A stretch of 64,000 nucleotides of DNA, taken from IMG/VR virus record IMGVR_UViG_3300008113_000149, positions 1-64,000 of that record. One strand, written 5' to 3'. A program made the translations under genes and the position numbers. Source of the stretch: a virus. The notes under the pieces are model-generated. The model made no database searches. It was given only the letters and a program-made list of their open reading frames with translations, and had not been told where the DNA came from. Positions 43,556 through 50,272 of the stretch are shown piece by piece (within the stretch, counting starts at the first letter, position 1; the number at the start of each line of letters is the position of its first letter).

Positions 43556-43977
43556 AAAACATACTACTTATATTCTGCGCCTTGTTTTTGATGGGAGAAT
43601 TGATCTTCCCAGTAAAGGCATTGAACTCTCCGAACATCGATGAGATCGAAGAGATGTTAAAAAAGGTTGAGAACAACATGAAGATGGCTTCTCAAGTCGT
43701 GTCTGTCGCCAAAGAAAAAGGTGAAAAGTTGGTAGAAACCAAAGTAGAAGAGAAGGCAGAATTGAAAGAAGCCGTTCTTACTGCTGAGGCCAAGGTCGAA
43801 GTAATGGAAAAAAAGAACGAAGTTTTCATGCAGAGAATGGTAGAAGTTGGGTTAGATACCAGCACGGTACCTGTTGAAGAGGCAAAGTTGGCAGGACCTG
43901 TCTATGACGAATGGTTACAGTACAGAAAGAACGGTGGGGAATCAGATTTTGAGTACTACCGTTTGTACAAGAAATAG
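43552..43977 (+). CDS. Secreted coiled-coil protein in the lysis region
   Basis: The 141-residue protein has a signal peptide (about 1-23, MKNILLIFCALFLMGELIFP...). A long Glu/Lys/Val coiled coil follows (about 30-100), then a short acidic C-terminal domain with FEYYRLYKK. It is coupled by ATGA to the i-spanin-like gene. No lipobox Cys follows the signal, so it is not a classical o-spanin; a periplasmic partner is possible. Confidence 0.5.
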   Translation: MKNILLIFCALFLMGELIFPVKALNSPNIDEIEEMLKKVENNMKMASQVVSVAKEKGEKLVETKVEEKAELKEAVLTAEAKVEVMEKKNEVFMQRMVEVGLDTSTVPVEEAKLAGPVYDEWLQYRKNGGESDFEYYRLYKK

Positions 43978-44008
43978 TTTGAAAATTGAATTCAAAGTTA
44001 TATTTTTG
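43978..44008 (+). promoter_or_regulatory. Full promoter (TTTG-19-TATTTTTG)
   Basis: TTTG at 43978-43981 and TATTTTTG at 44001-44008 are separated by 19 bases. The second box ends 4 bases before the ATG at 44013. Confidence 0.7.
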
Positions 44009-44012
44009 ATAT

Positions 44013-44261
44013 ATGAAAAAATTAATTGGATTTATTAGCGGTATGTTTACCGATGAAAAAGGTAAACCATCCTCTAAGAGATTCGTTGGAATCGTTGCTG
44101 GGTTGATGTTATGCGTCACCATGTATGAAAACTCATTTACTGAGGCTCACTTTGCTCCTGCTGAATCATTGGTGAACGCTGTTGCTGCTTTGGCATTCGG
44201 TTGTTTGGGTTTGGCTAGTGCTGACAAATTCTTCGGAAAGAAGTCTGATGGCGAAGGATAA
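44013..44261 (+). CDS. Putative holin
   Basis: The 82-residue protein has a basic start (MKKLIGFISGMFTDEKGK), two hydrophobic segments (about 28-40 and 55-70, VAGLMLCVTMY and AVAALAFGCLGLA) and a basic C-terminus (DKFFGKKSDGEG). Size, two membrane segments and charged ends suit a class II holin. Similar small proteins (FISGMF, SSKRFVG) are common in Bacteroidetes phages. It has its own promoter, as a timing gene might. Confidence 0.55.
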   Translation: MKKLIGFISGMFTDEKGKPSSKRFVGIVAGLMLCVTMYENSFTEAHFAPAESLVNAVAALAFGCLGLASADKFFGKKSDGEG

Positions 44262-44538
44262 TCCCATACCAAAGACTACCAAAGGCAAAAGTGCCAATTA
44301 CCTCCCCACTAAAAAGGGGGCGGGGATGACGGCTAAAGGCGTTGCTGCCTATAGAAAAGCAAATCCTGGCTCTAAATTAAAAACCGCAGTGACTGGCGAG
44401 GTAAAGGCAGGAAGTAAAGATGCAAAGAGACGCAAGTCTTTTTGTGCTCGTAGCGCAGGGCAAATGAAGATGTTCCCCAAGGCGGCCTCAGATCCTAATT
44501 CAAGACTGAGACAGGCCCGTAAAAGATGGAAGTGCTAA
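44248..44538 (+). CDS. Lysine-rich small protein (DUF6321-like)
   Basis: The 96-residue protein is read from the ATG at 44248 (MAKDNPIPK); the longer frame from 44182 is an artefact across the holin gene. It contains YLPTKKGAGMTAKGVAAYRK, then NPGSKLKTAVTG and KRRKSFCARSAGQ, a pattern found in many phages and, as I recall, in DUF6321. It is strongly basic and first of a run of eight such genes. Nucleic-acid or particle packaging is plausible; the function is unknown. Confidence 0.65.
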   Translation: MAKDNPIPKTTKGKSANYLPTKKGAGMTAKGVAAYRKANPGSKLKTAVTGEVKAGSKDAKRRKSFCARSAGQMKMFPKAASDPNSRLRQARKRWKC

Positions 44539-44642
44539 TGTTTAACTGCAATTTTGTACAACAGAAATTAATGGAGATGAATGCCAAGACTCCAAAACAA
44601 GGGGGCAAAATAAAGGTAAAGAAAAATAAACCAAAAAAATGA
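44538..44642 (+). CDS. 34-residue basic peptide
   Basis: The ATG shares a base with the preceding stop and the TGA overlaps the next ATG. The peptide reads MFNCNFVQQKLMEMNAK and then a Lys/Pro-rich tail. The double overlap in a tightly packed operon is the main evidence that it is real. Confidence 0.5.
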   Translation: MFNCNFVQQKLMEMNAKTPKQGGKIKVKKNKPKK

Positions 44643-44929
44643 CGCCAAAAAAACCTATGGCAAAAAGCACCAAGAAGGTGATGCCAGCAAAACCAGTTAA
44701 GTCGGGCAAAATGTCAACTGCCCCTAATAAAAAGATGAGTTCTAAGTACGGAACAGAAGGTACAGGAACTGCCCCAAAAGGAACTCCTGTTTATAGTCGT
44801 TCTGCCCCCACCAAGTCTTATCAAGATAGTATGGCTGCCTATAACAAATACAAAGGTAAAGCAGCAGGTGCTGAAAATCTTAAACCCAAAGGTGCTCCAA
44901 AAACCTTTGTAAAAATGAAGAAATCATGA
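44639..44929 (+). CDS. Lysine-rich small protein
   Basis: The 96-residue product has an extremely basic N-terminal half (PKKPMAKSTKKVMPAKPVKS), a Gly/Thr/Pro middle and a SYQDSMAAYNKYKG segment. It looks disordered and histone-tail-like. ATGA overlaps link it to both neighbours. Confidence 0.55.
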   Translation: MTPKKPMAKSTKKVMPAKPVKSGKMSTAPNKKMSSKYGTEGTGTAPKGTPVYSRSAPTKSYQDSMAAYNKYKGKAAGAENLKPKGAPKTFVKMKKS

Positions 44930-45228
44930 AACCCAAAAAACCCGTAGTCGGACCAGTTACAAAAAAGGTAGCCAAGAAGGTTGCTCCGAAAGTACCAATG
45001 ACATCGGCAGGAACTGCTGAAGCAAAGGCCGCTAAGAAAAAATCAATGATGAAGACTGTTGGTACTGCTATTGGCGTGGCGGGTGCTACTGTTGGATCAA
45101 TGTTGGCAGATGCTAGATTTCAACGTGGTGCCGAAAGAATTCGAGGCAATAGAGCCAATGTAAAGGTTTCTCCTAAAGATGCCTGGAAAGCAGGTAAGAA
45201 TCAAAAATCAACTAAGAAAAAACCATAA
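44926..45228 (+). CDS. Lysine-rich protein with a hydrophobic middle
   Basis: The 100-residue product has Lys/Val/Pro-rich ends and a central Gly/Ala-rich hydrophobic stretch (about 42-62, MKTVGTAIGVAGATVGSMLA) that could contact a membrane. A basic RFQRGAERIRGNRANVK segment follows. Within the run of basic proteins it alone has such a stretch. Confidence 0.55.
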   Translation: MKPKKPVVGPVTKKVAKKVAPKVPMTSAGTAEAKAAKKKSMMKTVGTAIGVAGATVGSMLADARFQRGAERIRGNRANVKVSPKDAWKAGKNQKSTKKKP

Positions 45229-45230
45229 TC

Positions 45231-45749
45231 ATGCCAAACATTAAGGAGAAAGTACGTGCCGTAAAAACCAAAACCAAAGCGGTTGTTGGTGCCAAAGTTA
45301 AAAAGGTTGGTACACTTGCTAAACAAGAGGCTCGTGGTGCTAGTGTAAACGCTCGTCAGAGGGTTGCTGATATGCAAGACGACAACACTCTTGGATATGT
45401 AAAGCGTCAAGGTCGTGTTAGCGCAAGACGTGCTGAGCGTGTTAAGCGTTCTTATGAAAGAAATATAAGCAGTCCTACTGCTCCCAAATACAAAGGAGAG
45501 AACTTGCCAGGAAGCAAAAGAAAAGCTATTCGTACAATCAACGAAAGTCTTAATACGAAATTGCAGGGTAGAGAGCGTAAGAAATTGGCTAAGGCATATT
45601 ATGCTGATTTGAAATCAAAACCAAAGACAATGGAAGAGATGCGCAAACAGAACAAAAAGAAATCTAAACAAGCATCTAAGTGTATTCCTGGAGGAAAAGG
45701 AAATAACTTGTGTTTGCCACAAGGTCGTAACAATGAAGGAGGATTTTAA
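45231..45749 (+). CDS. Lys/Arg-rich 172-residue protein
   Basis: The product is highly basic and helical, with many Arg residues (YVKRQGRVSARRAERVKRSY) and a C-terminal Cys-containing segment (SKCIPGGKGNNLCLPQGRN). It resembles an eccentric histone-like DNA condenser, but no family is recognised. It ends three bases before the next ATG. Confidence 0.55.
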   Translation: MPNIKEKVRAVKTKTKAVVGAKVKKVGTLAKQEARGASVNARQRVADMQDDNTLGYVKRQGRVSARRAERVKRSYERNISSPTAPKYKGENLPGSKRKAIRTINESLNTKLQGRERKKLAKAYYADLKSKPKTMEEMRKQNKKKSKQASKCIPGGKGNNLCLPQGRNNEGGF

Positions 45750-45752
45750 GAA

Positions 45753-45920
45753 ATGAAAAAACCAGTAAAAAAAGCCGTAGGTAAGAAGATTTCTGAATAT
45801 GGAGGTATGGAAAAGTACACTTCTAAAAAGGCTGAGATGAAGCATGAAAAGAAAGAGGGTAAGAAGGTTGAAGCCAAAGAGAAAATGATGTATTCTAACT
45901 TGAAAAAGAAGAAAAAGTAA
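45753..45920 (+). CDS. 55-residue lysine-rich protein
   Basis: This short gene starts MKKPVKKAVGKKISEYGGME and is about one third lysine. The stop shares a base with the next ATG. A conserved-looking core 'ISEYGGMEKYTSKKAEMKHEKKE' type pattern (residues 13-35) suggests a real gene of the basic series. Confidence 0.5.
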   Translation: MKKPVKKAVGKKISEYGGMEKYTSKKAEMKHEKKEGKKVEAKEKMMYSNLKKKKK

Positions 45921-46132
45921 TGGCATACGGCACTAAAAAGCAAAGATCAACTATCGTTAAGAAGGCGGTTGCTGGTAAAGACTTAGGAAAGAAAGGTAAA
46001 GAATTCAAACCTATGGCTCAAGCAGTCGCTAAATCTTACGAGAAAAAGGGGATGTCTTCCGCTAAAGCCGAAGCAATTGGTAAGGCAACTGCGGCCAAAA
46101 CCATGTGGAAAAAACTCACTAAGAAAAAGTAA
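45920..46132 (+). CDS. 70-residue lysine-rich helical protein
   Basis: It reads MAYGTKKQRSTIVKKAVAGK and continues with Ala/Lys helices (AQAVAKSYEKKGMSSAKAEA), ending KKLTKKK. The Ala/Lys pattern recalls the C-terminal tails of H1-type proteins. One-base overlaps with both neighbours. Confidence 0.55.
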   Translation: MAYGTKKQRSTIVKKAVAGKDLGKKGKEFKPMAQAVAKSYEKKGMSSAKAEAIGKATAAKTMWKKLTKKK

Positions 46133-46284
46133 TGGCTGGCAAGGCAAAAGTAAAAACTTCCAAAGAAATTGCTAAGTGGAAACCAAAAGCAAAGGTTCGC
46201 CGCCCGGGTGTGGTTTCTAAAAAGAAGAACAGCAAACTCAAGTCAAGTAAAAATTATCGTAAGGCTTACAAAGGTCAAGGATGA
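46132..46284 (+). CDS. 50-residue lysine-rich protein
   Basis: It reads MAGKAKVKTSKEIAKWKPKA and then KVRRPGVVSKKKNSK. It is too short for most gene finders, but it is framed by a one-base overlap upstream and an ATGA overlap downstream. Confidence 0.5.
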   Translation: MAGKAKVKTSKEIAKWKPKAKVRRPGVVSKKKNSKLKSSKNYRKAYKGQG

Positions 46285-46625
46285 AAGACGCTTGCTACAC
46301 TAAAGTCAAAGCAAAATATGCTGTATTCCCTTCTGCAAGGGCATCTCAAGCAATTGCCAAGTGTAGAAAATCATCTGGTACAGTACGAAAAACAAAGGCT
46401 GGTTCAGATTTAAAAAGATGGGGAGCAGAAAAATGGGTAGATACTAAAAGTGGCAAAGCCTGTGGAGCAGGTGGATCTAATGAGTATTGCCGCCCATCAA
46501 AAAGAGTATCATCAAAAACACCAGTTACAAAGTCTGAATTAAGCCCATCAAAACTCGCGGCAAAGAAAGCCGAGAAATCGAGAGTTGGAATGGGTAAAAG
46601 AGTTACAAACGTAAAAAGAAAATGA
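46281..46625 (+). CDS. DUF5872-like basic phage protein
   Basis: The 114-residue protein has MKDACYTKVKAKYAVFPSAR, a Cys-containing RWGAEKWVDTKSGKACGAGG segment and EYCRPSKRVSSKTPVTKSEL. This is the conserved order I associate with DUF5872 (R-W-x-x-E-x-W-V-D...C-G...C-R-P-S-K-R). The family occurs in many large phages; function unknown. Its three Cys could bind a metal. It ends the basic run. Confidence 0.7.
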   Translation: MKDACYTKVKAKYAVFPSARASQAIAKCRKSSGTVRKTKAGSDLKRWGAEKWVDTKSGKACGAGGSNEYCRPSKRVSSKTPVTKSELSPSKLAAKKAEKSRVGMGKRVTNVKRK

Positions 46626-46711
46626 CGGAAGGTTTTTTATTCGGGGTAATATTCTGTATCTTTTTGTGGCTTATGGGGTATGCTGTTGCTAGTTATAGAC
46701 ACAAATCATGA
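46622..46711 (+). CDS. 29-residue membrane peptide
   Basis: A short ORF (MTEGFLFGVIFCIFLWLMGY...) with one membrane segment and a basic end (SYRHKS). ATGA overlaps at both ends support it. A small inner-membrane peptide next to spanin-like genes. Confidence 0.5.
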   Translation: MTEGFLFGVIFCIFLWLMGYAVASYRHKS

Positions 46712-47019
46712 AATTTATCACGCCAATTTTACTAGTGATTCTGATCGCTTTGCTGGGGTATCAGACTTTTGTAAAGGAAGAACCAGACACCAAGAGTGAA
46801 ATACTACACTTCTTGGATTCAATTGAAAAGCACAACGAAGTCGTATTCAGCAAAATAGATTCGCTAGACCGACTGAAGCACGAGGAATACAAAGTCTACG
46901 AACAACTCAATTTAAAATATGACACGATTCAAATTGCTATTGACACTATGCCTGACATTGATGGCACAAAATATCTACTCACAATCAGTAGACAGCTTAC
47001 CGCTAAAGGAGTTGAATAA
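46708..47019 (+). CDS. Membrane-anchored coiled-coil protein, second i-spanin-like candidate
   Basis: The 103-residue product has an N-terminal membrane segment (about 3-20, FITPILLVILIALLGYQ) and a periplasmic helical region with heptad-like spacing (about 28-80). The next gene starts inside it in another frame and encodes a signal peptide there, an arrangement like Rz/Rz1. Confidence 0.5.
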   Translation: MKFITPILLVILIALLGYQTFVKEEPDTKSEILHFLDSIEKHNEVVFSKIDSLDRLKHEEYKVYEQLNLKYDTIQIAIDTMPDIDGTKYLLTISRQLTAKGVE

Positions 47020-47269
47020 TGAATTCCTCAAAGGAATAAAGGCCCGGGAGCGTGTGGTAACTCTGAAGACCATCATTCAGTTGGACAGCCAGCAACTGAG
47101 TTTGTACAAAGATACCATTGTTCCCAATTACAAAAAGGCATTGGATACCTGTAAGTATGAGATCGTTCGTTTGAACGGAGTCATTGATCGTAAGGACCAA
47201 GCCATGAAGTTTTACAAGTACGGGTTTATTGGAACCACTGTACTTTTTATTTTAAAATTAATTATTTGA
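46919..47269 (+). CDS. Secreted protein with C-terminal membrane segment, nested start
   Basis: The 116-residue protein starts 101 bases inside the previous gene. It has a signal-like start (MTRFKLLLTLCLTLMAQNIY), a helical middle (about 35-90) and a C-terminal membrane segment (about 98-116). The layout recalls a unimolecular spanin, but there is no good lipobox (LTLC at 8-11 is poor). Together with the gene it overlaps it may form a spanin-type pair. Confidence 0.5.
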   Translation: MTRFKLLLTLCLTLMAQNIYSQSVDSLPLKELNNEFLKGIKARERVVTLKTIIQLDSQQLSLYKDTIVPNYKKALDTCKYEIVRLNGVIDRKDQAMKFYKYGFIGTTVLFILKLII

Positions 47270-47270
47270 C

Positions 47271-47498
47271 ATGAGTTTTGAGACAAAAGTAAATCCCAGT
47301 TATTACAAAAATGGGAAGGTAGAATGCATTGATGCGATTGAAGCAGCGACAATTAACAAATCTGGGCTAGAAGCCTATTGCACGGGCAATATTATTAAGT
47401 ATCTTTGGAGATGCGAGGAAAAGAATGGTTTAGAAGACATTGCTAAAGCCAAGTGGTATTTGGATAAACTATATGATCACATGAATAAAAATGAATAA
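47271..47498 (+). CDS. DUF3310 family protein
   Basis: The 75-residue protein has NPSYYKNGKVECIDAIEAA, then TGNIIKYLWRCEEKNGLEDI and AKAKWYLDKLYDHM. This is the signature of DUF3310 (NP.HY...IE.ID.I......GN.IKYL.R...K...ED..KA.WYL), widespread in phages. The family is sometimes called nucleotide-kinase-like, but its role is unsettled. Confidence 0.8.
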   Translation: MSFETKVNPSYYKNGKVECIDAIEAATINKSGLEAYCTGNIIKYLWRCEEKNGLEDIAKAKWYLDKLYDHMNKNE

Positions 47499-47679
47499 CT
47501 TAGAATCACTATTTAAAAAACTAGAGGAATTGGTGGCTTGGAACGATTACTATCACCAGCAACACAACCCAATTGAGGCCAACAAAGTTCAAAAAGAAAT
47601 TGAACAATTAAAGAAAACAATTACAGAAATAAAAAATGGACAAACTAAAAGCGTTTCTCAAAAAGGTCAACATAACTGA
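47491..47679 (+). CDS. 62-residue coiled-coil protein
   Basis: The product is a Glu/Lys/Gln-rich helix, probably a coiled coil (SLFKKLEELVAWNDYYHQQH). It overlaps DUF3310 by 8 bases and the next gene by 44. No family recognised. Confidence 0.5.
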   Translation: MNNLESLFKKLEELVAWNDYYHQQHNPIEANKVQKEIEQLKKTITEIKNGQTKSVSQKGQHN

Positions 47680-47956
47680 GGAAGAAGCGATTGATCGCCT
47701 TCAAGTTCAGATGTTTGATCCAGCCAAAGATTTCTATGGAACTTTGGTATCGGCATCTCGTCAGTTGATGGATGCTGTCAAAAGCAAAGAAATTGATTTA
47801 GATGACCCTTACTACAAGGCTTTGTTCCAGTTGCTACAGGCAGGGGATAAAATCAATAAGAGTCTGAAACTCGCCCAATTAGAGGCGTACCCGAGCGAAG
47901 AAGTAGTCGATAGTGAAGTATCATTTATCGATCGCATGGCAGGTAAGAAAAAATAA
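47636..47956 (+). CDS. Candidate terminase small subunit or terminase-linked protein
   Basis: The 106-residue protein is helical, with an N-terminal segment FLKKVNITEEEAIDRLQVQM and a long second half (DDPYYKALFQLLQAGDKINK). It directly precedes the large terminase, sharing one base with its ATG, which is the usual place for the DNA-recognising small subunit. There is no clear HTH, so the call is positional. Confidence 0.5.
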   Translation: MDKLKAFLKKVNITEEEAIDRLQVQMFDPAKDFYGTLVSASRQLMDAVKSKEIDLDDPYYKALFQLLQAGDKINKSLKLAQLEAYPSEEVVDSEVSFIDRMAGKKK

Positions 47957-49794
47957 TGGAGATCCTAACTAAGCAGAAGAGTTCGAAGTTCGTCTACGAG
48001 GATTGGGCGGCTAAACATTTGATTAGCCCACATGCTACTCGAAAAGAAAAGGACATCTGGTGGAACACCGAGATGGAATTCTGGCGTACTGGTAGGTTTG
48101 GATTGACAGGTGCTCAGTACTTTTTTCTGAGTCAGGCTACAATCAAGGAAGCCACGGGTCTCAGAATCAAACCTATCTGGCGTGACTTGGACGATTTGAT
48201 TTACCAATCTTACGACGAAGCCCGAAATACATACTGGGATTTGATGGTTACCAAACGACGTGAGGCAGGTTTGTCTTTGACTTTTGGTGGGGTGATCCCT
48301 GTATGGATATCACTGACCAATCCCGGGTCAACTTCTCTGCTAACATCCGCGGATAAAACGCGACTCGAGGAAATGTTTAAAGACAAGACTCGTGTAATCT
48401 ATGATGGCTTGGATGATTACATCCGCCCTTCGGTTATTAGTACACGTCAGAGTGGTTATTTGCACATGGGGCAGTTAGATCAAAAGACAGGAGCAATCTC
48501 TGGTCTAGACTCAAAGATTATTACTCGTGACACAGTTGACAGCCCACAGTCATTGGAAGCGTTTCGTGCGATGCACATCTTTTTGGATGAGTTCTTTCTT
48601 CACCCAAAGGCAGACGTAGTGTATCGTTCGGCACAGGCGTCAACAAAGAAAGGATTTATGAAAGTGGCTCCTATTGTTATGGGAGGAAGTGCCGGGGAAT
48701 CTTCGGTGATAGGTCAGAAGAAAGGAGCAGAACTTTGGCGGAATGCGGAAACTATTAAGATGCTCACAGTTTTCTTACCTGGATGGATGGGTATTACAGC
48801 GGCCCCAGAAATCGATTCAAAGGGTAAAGAAACAGGAAAGATAATTAACTTCTGTCCTAATGGATGGAGTGATGAAAAGATTGCTACGGAGTGGATTCTG
48901 AGAACCCGAGACAATTTAAATAAACTTGAGGATAAGAGTTTCTTGGATTCGTTCATCAAGCAGTATCCATTGGATATCCAAGAAGTATTTAGTGCCAATG
49001 CCAAGGGTGCTTTGCCTGCTGACGTGATGGCTAAACTTAACGAGCAGGAAAGAATTATTCTAGGAAGTCCCCCGCCAATTGAAAAGTGTAATCTATCGCG
49101 CGATGTAAACGAAAAGTTGCAGGTCACTCCGATTCAGAATGGCAAGATTTTGATTTTAGAGCGTTACAATCCGCTTCACAAATACATCTGTGGCATGGAC
49201 CCGATTCCATTCGTTTCATCGAAGTTGAATGATGGGTCGGACAATTGCATTGTGGTTAAGAATATAGACACCAATCGATATGTAGCATTCTACAAAGAGC
49301 GCGCGCTGGACCCAGATATCATCATGCACAATAACATTTTACTTCAAGATTATTATGGTAAGGCAAAAGTGATGATTGAAGTCAACCGGGGAGGGGTAAT
49401 TCTAGATCACTACAAACAGCGTAATAGACTCGATCTTTTGGCTCCTAGACCATCACTACTGGGAAAGGTTTTTATTAGCGGAGAGCGAACCTTTGGTTGG
49501 TATAAGAACGACCATACGGGGGAGAGAGCCAACTCTTATATTATTGATTACTTCAGAAAGTACTGGGACTCAGTTTACTTCATGGATATTATTGAAGAGG
49601 CCAAACTTTACCTTGTAGATAACACGGATATCGTGGATGCAATGGTCTCCGCAGAAATCTATCACCGCCAGATCATTGAAAAAGGTAAACGGGATACTGG
49701 ACCAGAGTTAGAGGTCAAGAAAATCCCGTTCATAGAAATGGTAGACGGCCGGGCGGTCAGAGTATGGAAAGAGATTCGTGTGGAACGACAGTAG
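47956..49794 (+). CDS. terL: Terminase large subunit
   Basis: The 612-residue packaging motor has a variant Walker A, KRREAGLS (100-107), and a Walker B, HIFLDEF (207-213). Its C-terminal RNase H-like nuclease shows GMDP near 414-418, IEVN near 474, and DIVDAM near 558. The ATPase drives DNA into the capsid through the portal and the nuclease cuts concatemers. The lack of the usual GKS/T in Walker A is typical of some phage families with 'R-x-x-G-x-S'. The gene ends overlapping, tail to tail, the minus-strand replication block by 38 bases. Confidence 0.9.
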   Translation: MEILTKQKSSKFVYEDWAAKHLISPHATRKEKDIWWNTEMEFWRTGRFGLTGAQYFFLSQATIKEATGLRIKPIWRDLDDLIYQSYDEARNTYWDLMVTKRREAGLSLTFGGVIPVWISLTNPGSTSLLTSADKTRLEEMFKDKTRVIYDGLDDYIRPSVISTRQSGYLHMGQLDQKTGAISGLDSKIITRDTVDSPQSLEAFRAMHIFLDEFFLHPKADVVYRSAQASTKKGFMKVAPIVMGGSAGESSVIGQKKGAELWRNAETIKMLTVFLPGWMGITAAPEIDSKGKETGKIINFCPNGWSDEKIATEWILRTRDNLNKLEDKSFLDSFIKQYPLDIQEVFSANAKGALPADVMAKLNEQERIILGSPPPIEKCNLSRDVNEKLQVTPIQNGKILILERYNPLHKYICGMDPIPFVSSKLNDGSDNCIVVKNIDTNRYVAFYKERALDPDIIMHNNILLQDYYGKAKVMIEVNRGGVILDHYKQRNRLDLLAPRPSLLGKVFISGERTFGWYKNDHTGERANSYIIDYFRKYWDSVYFMDIIEEAKLYLVDNTDIVDAMVSAEIYHRQIIEKGKRDTGPELEVKKIPFIEMVDGRAVRVWKEIRVERQ

Positions 49795-50272
49795 TCATAA
49801 TTTCCTCTTTTAACCTTCCGTAAACTTTAGCATATTGTTTTGAGGAGTGCATGAAATTTTCATGCTGGTTACAAGAGTGAATCACTGTGCTATGGTCCTT
49901 TCTAAATATTGTTCCAATCTTTTCGTAGGTGTAGTGTAATTCGCGCCGCATATAATACATTACATGTCTTCGGCAATCAACGAACTCCCCTTTTCTGGTG
50001 TTGCCGCAAAAATCCATGATGGTGATACTATGAATAATGCACGCACAATCGATGATCTGTTTGTCCAGAGTCTTTAAAACATTGTAGGTGATGACCATGC
50101 TAGGTCGCTTCGCTTTACCAGTGATGGGGTTTAACGTACGGTTTTTGTACTTTAGATACAAATGATTTTTATTAATCGCGCGAACGATGCGGTTTGTTTC
50201 TAAGGAGTCTAGGTCAAGTTGTTTGACCACTAATTCCAATATTTCAGCGGTAAATTCTGCTACAGTAGGCAT
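49757..50272 (-). CDS. DnaA domain IV-like replication protein
   Basis: The 171-residue protein ends with RRHVMYYMRRELHYTYEKIG and TIFRKDHSTVIHS (121-133). This is the DnaA-box-binding signature (R...A.YL.RE......IG..F..RDHSTV.HA). The ATPase domain is missing. Known DnaA domain IV reads DnaA boxes; here it may recruit or hijack origin recognition, or bind the phage origin. It starts one base after the polymerase ends and its 3' end overlaps terL. Confidence 0.8.
   Translation of the reverse strand: MPTVAEFTAEILELVVKQLDLDSLETNRIVRAINKNHLYLKYKNRTLNPITGKAKRPSMVITYNVLKTLDKQIIDCACIIHSITIMDFCGNTRKGEFVDCRRHVMYYMRRELHYTYEKIGTIFRKDHSTVIHSCNQHENFMHSSKQYAKVYGRLKEEIMTTVVPHESLSIL

Noticed and set aside
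43552-43977. Classical o-spanin lipoprotein
   Set aside because: It has a signal peptide but no lipobox cysteine.
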